DNA from: Candidatus Dormiibacterota bacterium
GTDB taxonomy: Bacteria > Chloroflexota > Dormibacteria > Aeolococcales > Aeolococcaceae
Reading direction: 5' to 3'
Length of the DNA: 15,291 bases
NCBI GenBank assembly: GCA_955651875.1
Contig: CATPAP010000280.1
Location: 1 to 15,291 of the forward strand
The position numbers and the translations under genes are program-made. Positions 14,680 through 15,291 of this stretch are shown here, in pieces (position 1 is the first letter of the stretch; each line of letters opens with the position of its first letter). The notes under the pieces were generated by a model. The model was not told where the DNA came from. It made no database searches and saw only the letters and a list, made by a program, of their open reading frames with translations.

Positions 14680-15256
14680 GCTGCTCGTCGGCGGCCGGCT
14701 CGAGCGCCTCGCGAGGGAACTCCACGGCCTGCTCGCTGAAGGCGCCGTCGCGCCACACCGTGATCGCCATGGTGTCGCCCGGCGTGCGCGCGGCAACGGC
14801 GATGCGGAACTGGTCGGCCCCGCCGGTCAGGGTGTAGCCACCGATGGCGGAGATGATGTCGCCGCTGCGCACCCCGGCCGCCGCCGCCGGAGAGCCATCG
14901 TGGACCTGGCCGACCTCGACGCCGAACGCGGCGGCGAGGCCGTGCTCGCCGGCGATCTCGCGGGTGACGCTGCGCACTGCGGCGCCGAAGGACACCCCCG
15001 GGCCGCTCTCCTGCTGGCGGGGCAGGAACCGCGCCAGCTGGACGGGGTCGAACCCGACGATCATGCGCTCGTCGACGATCAGGGCGGGCACGGCGACCCG
15101 ACCGAGCCGACCGAAGAGGATTGCCGACGCGGAGGGATCGGTGGTCACGTCGCGGGTGGTGTAGGTCACCCCGCGCTGATCGAGGTAGTCGAGCAGCGCC
15201 TCGCACTGCGCGTCGCCGGAGCGGACGAAGGCCGTGATCTTGGACGCCATCGTCAT
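14669..15256 (-). CDS. Glutaredoxin-like domain fused to a PDZ domain
   Basis: This 195-residue two-domain protein has an N-terminal part (about 6-80) with glutaredoxin layout: strand ITAFVRS, the active-site position DAQC (15-18), helix EALLDYLDQRG, strand TYTTRDVTTDP, a cis-proline segment VAVPALIVDER (54-64) and GFD (68-70). The first cysteine of the usual CPxC is Asp15, leaving only Cys18, so normal dithiol chemistry is not possible. Residues about 100-172 form a PDZ domain (VEVGQVHDGSPAAAAGVRSGDIISAIGG, split across 113-140). There is no signal peptide, transmembrane helix or protease domain, so it is probably a cytosolic binding protein. Two in-frame ATGs (15256, 15250) are possible; neither has a clear Shine-Dalgarno. 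The gene ends 18 bp from the convergent membrane-protein gene. Confidence 0.85.
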   Translation of the reverse strand: MTMASKITAFVRSGDAQCEALLDYLDQRGVTYTTRDVTTDPSASAILFGRLGRVAVPALIVDERMIVGFDPVQLARFLPRQQESGPGVSFGAAVRSVTREIAGEHGLAAAFGVEVGQVHDGSPAAAAGVRSGDIISAIGGYTLTGGADQFRIAVAARTPGDTMAITVWRDGAFSEQAVEFPREALEPAADEQQPG

Positions 15257-15291
15257 AGCTAACCGGTGGCGGCGGGCGGGAGCTCGAACGG

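Noticed and set aside
1..15291. CRISPR array, tRNA/rRNA genes, insertion sequences, or a defence island
   Set aside because: I saw no regularly spaced repeats, no cloverleaf-like sequences, no transposase or integrase, and no nuclease or toxin-antitoxin pair. The macro-domain gene alone is not evidence of a defence system.

Overview
This window comes from a high-GC bacterial chromosome, and almost every third codon position is G or C. Gene content, InhA-like enoyl reductase features and apparent leaderless starts suggest an actinobacterium or a high-GC relative such as Chloroflexota or Dormibacterota. I cannot settle the phylum by eye. I see no tRNA, rRNA, CRISPR array, phage genes, IS transposase or integrase. 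Most of the window is housekeeping and cell-envelope genes.

Layout, left to right. (1) The end of a LuxR-family response regulator (1-212, +) is followed by a secreted lipoprotein of the COG4315/PF03640 family (297-818, +). (2) A tightly overlapping three-gene minus-strand operon (3817 to 832) encodes a nucleotide-sugar dehydrogenase, a GT2 glycosyltransferase and an NAD-dependent sugar epimerase. (3) Divergent from it is a UbiA-family prenyltransferase (3903-4793, +), whose 3' end overlaps tail to tail with a macro-domain protein (4753-5340, -). (4) Divergent from the macro gene is an M24B Xaa-Pro aminopeptidase (5379-6875, +). (5) A minus-strand lipid and inositol cluster follows: inositol-monophosphatase family protein (9945-9160), InhA/FabI-type enoyl reductase (9128-8271) and FabF (8269-7019). 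(6) A membrane-anchored GGDEF-EAL protein (12686-9999, -) follows. (7) On the plus strand are a DUF72 protein (12773-13747), a small unrecognised protein (13890-14144) and a translationally coupled membrane protein with a histidine/acidic signature (14141-14650). (8) At the right edge is a minus-strand fusion of a degenerate glutaredoxin-like domain to a PDZ domain (15256-14669).

How the parts may work together. The sugar operon probably makes and transfers a modified sugar for a surface glycan or glycolipid. The IMPase-FabI-FabF cluster links fatty-acid elongation with a phosphatase that could supply inositol for lipid headgroups. The GGDEF-EAL protein can plausibly make and break c-di-GMP at the membrane. 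These links are inferred from family and position.

The least explained items are: a 138-bp nested inverted-repeat structure (6864-7001) between the aminopeptidase and fabF, with 17-bp perfect outer arms, one of which contains the aminopeptidase stop codon; the glutaredoxin-like/PDZ fusion with only one of the two usual cysteines; the coupled small-protein/His-rich membrane-protein pair; and three genes without Shine-Dalgarno sequences that have a TANNNT box 6-7 nt before the start codon, as expected for leaderless transcripts. I found no clear new defence or mobile system.
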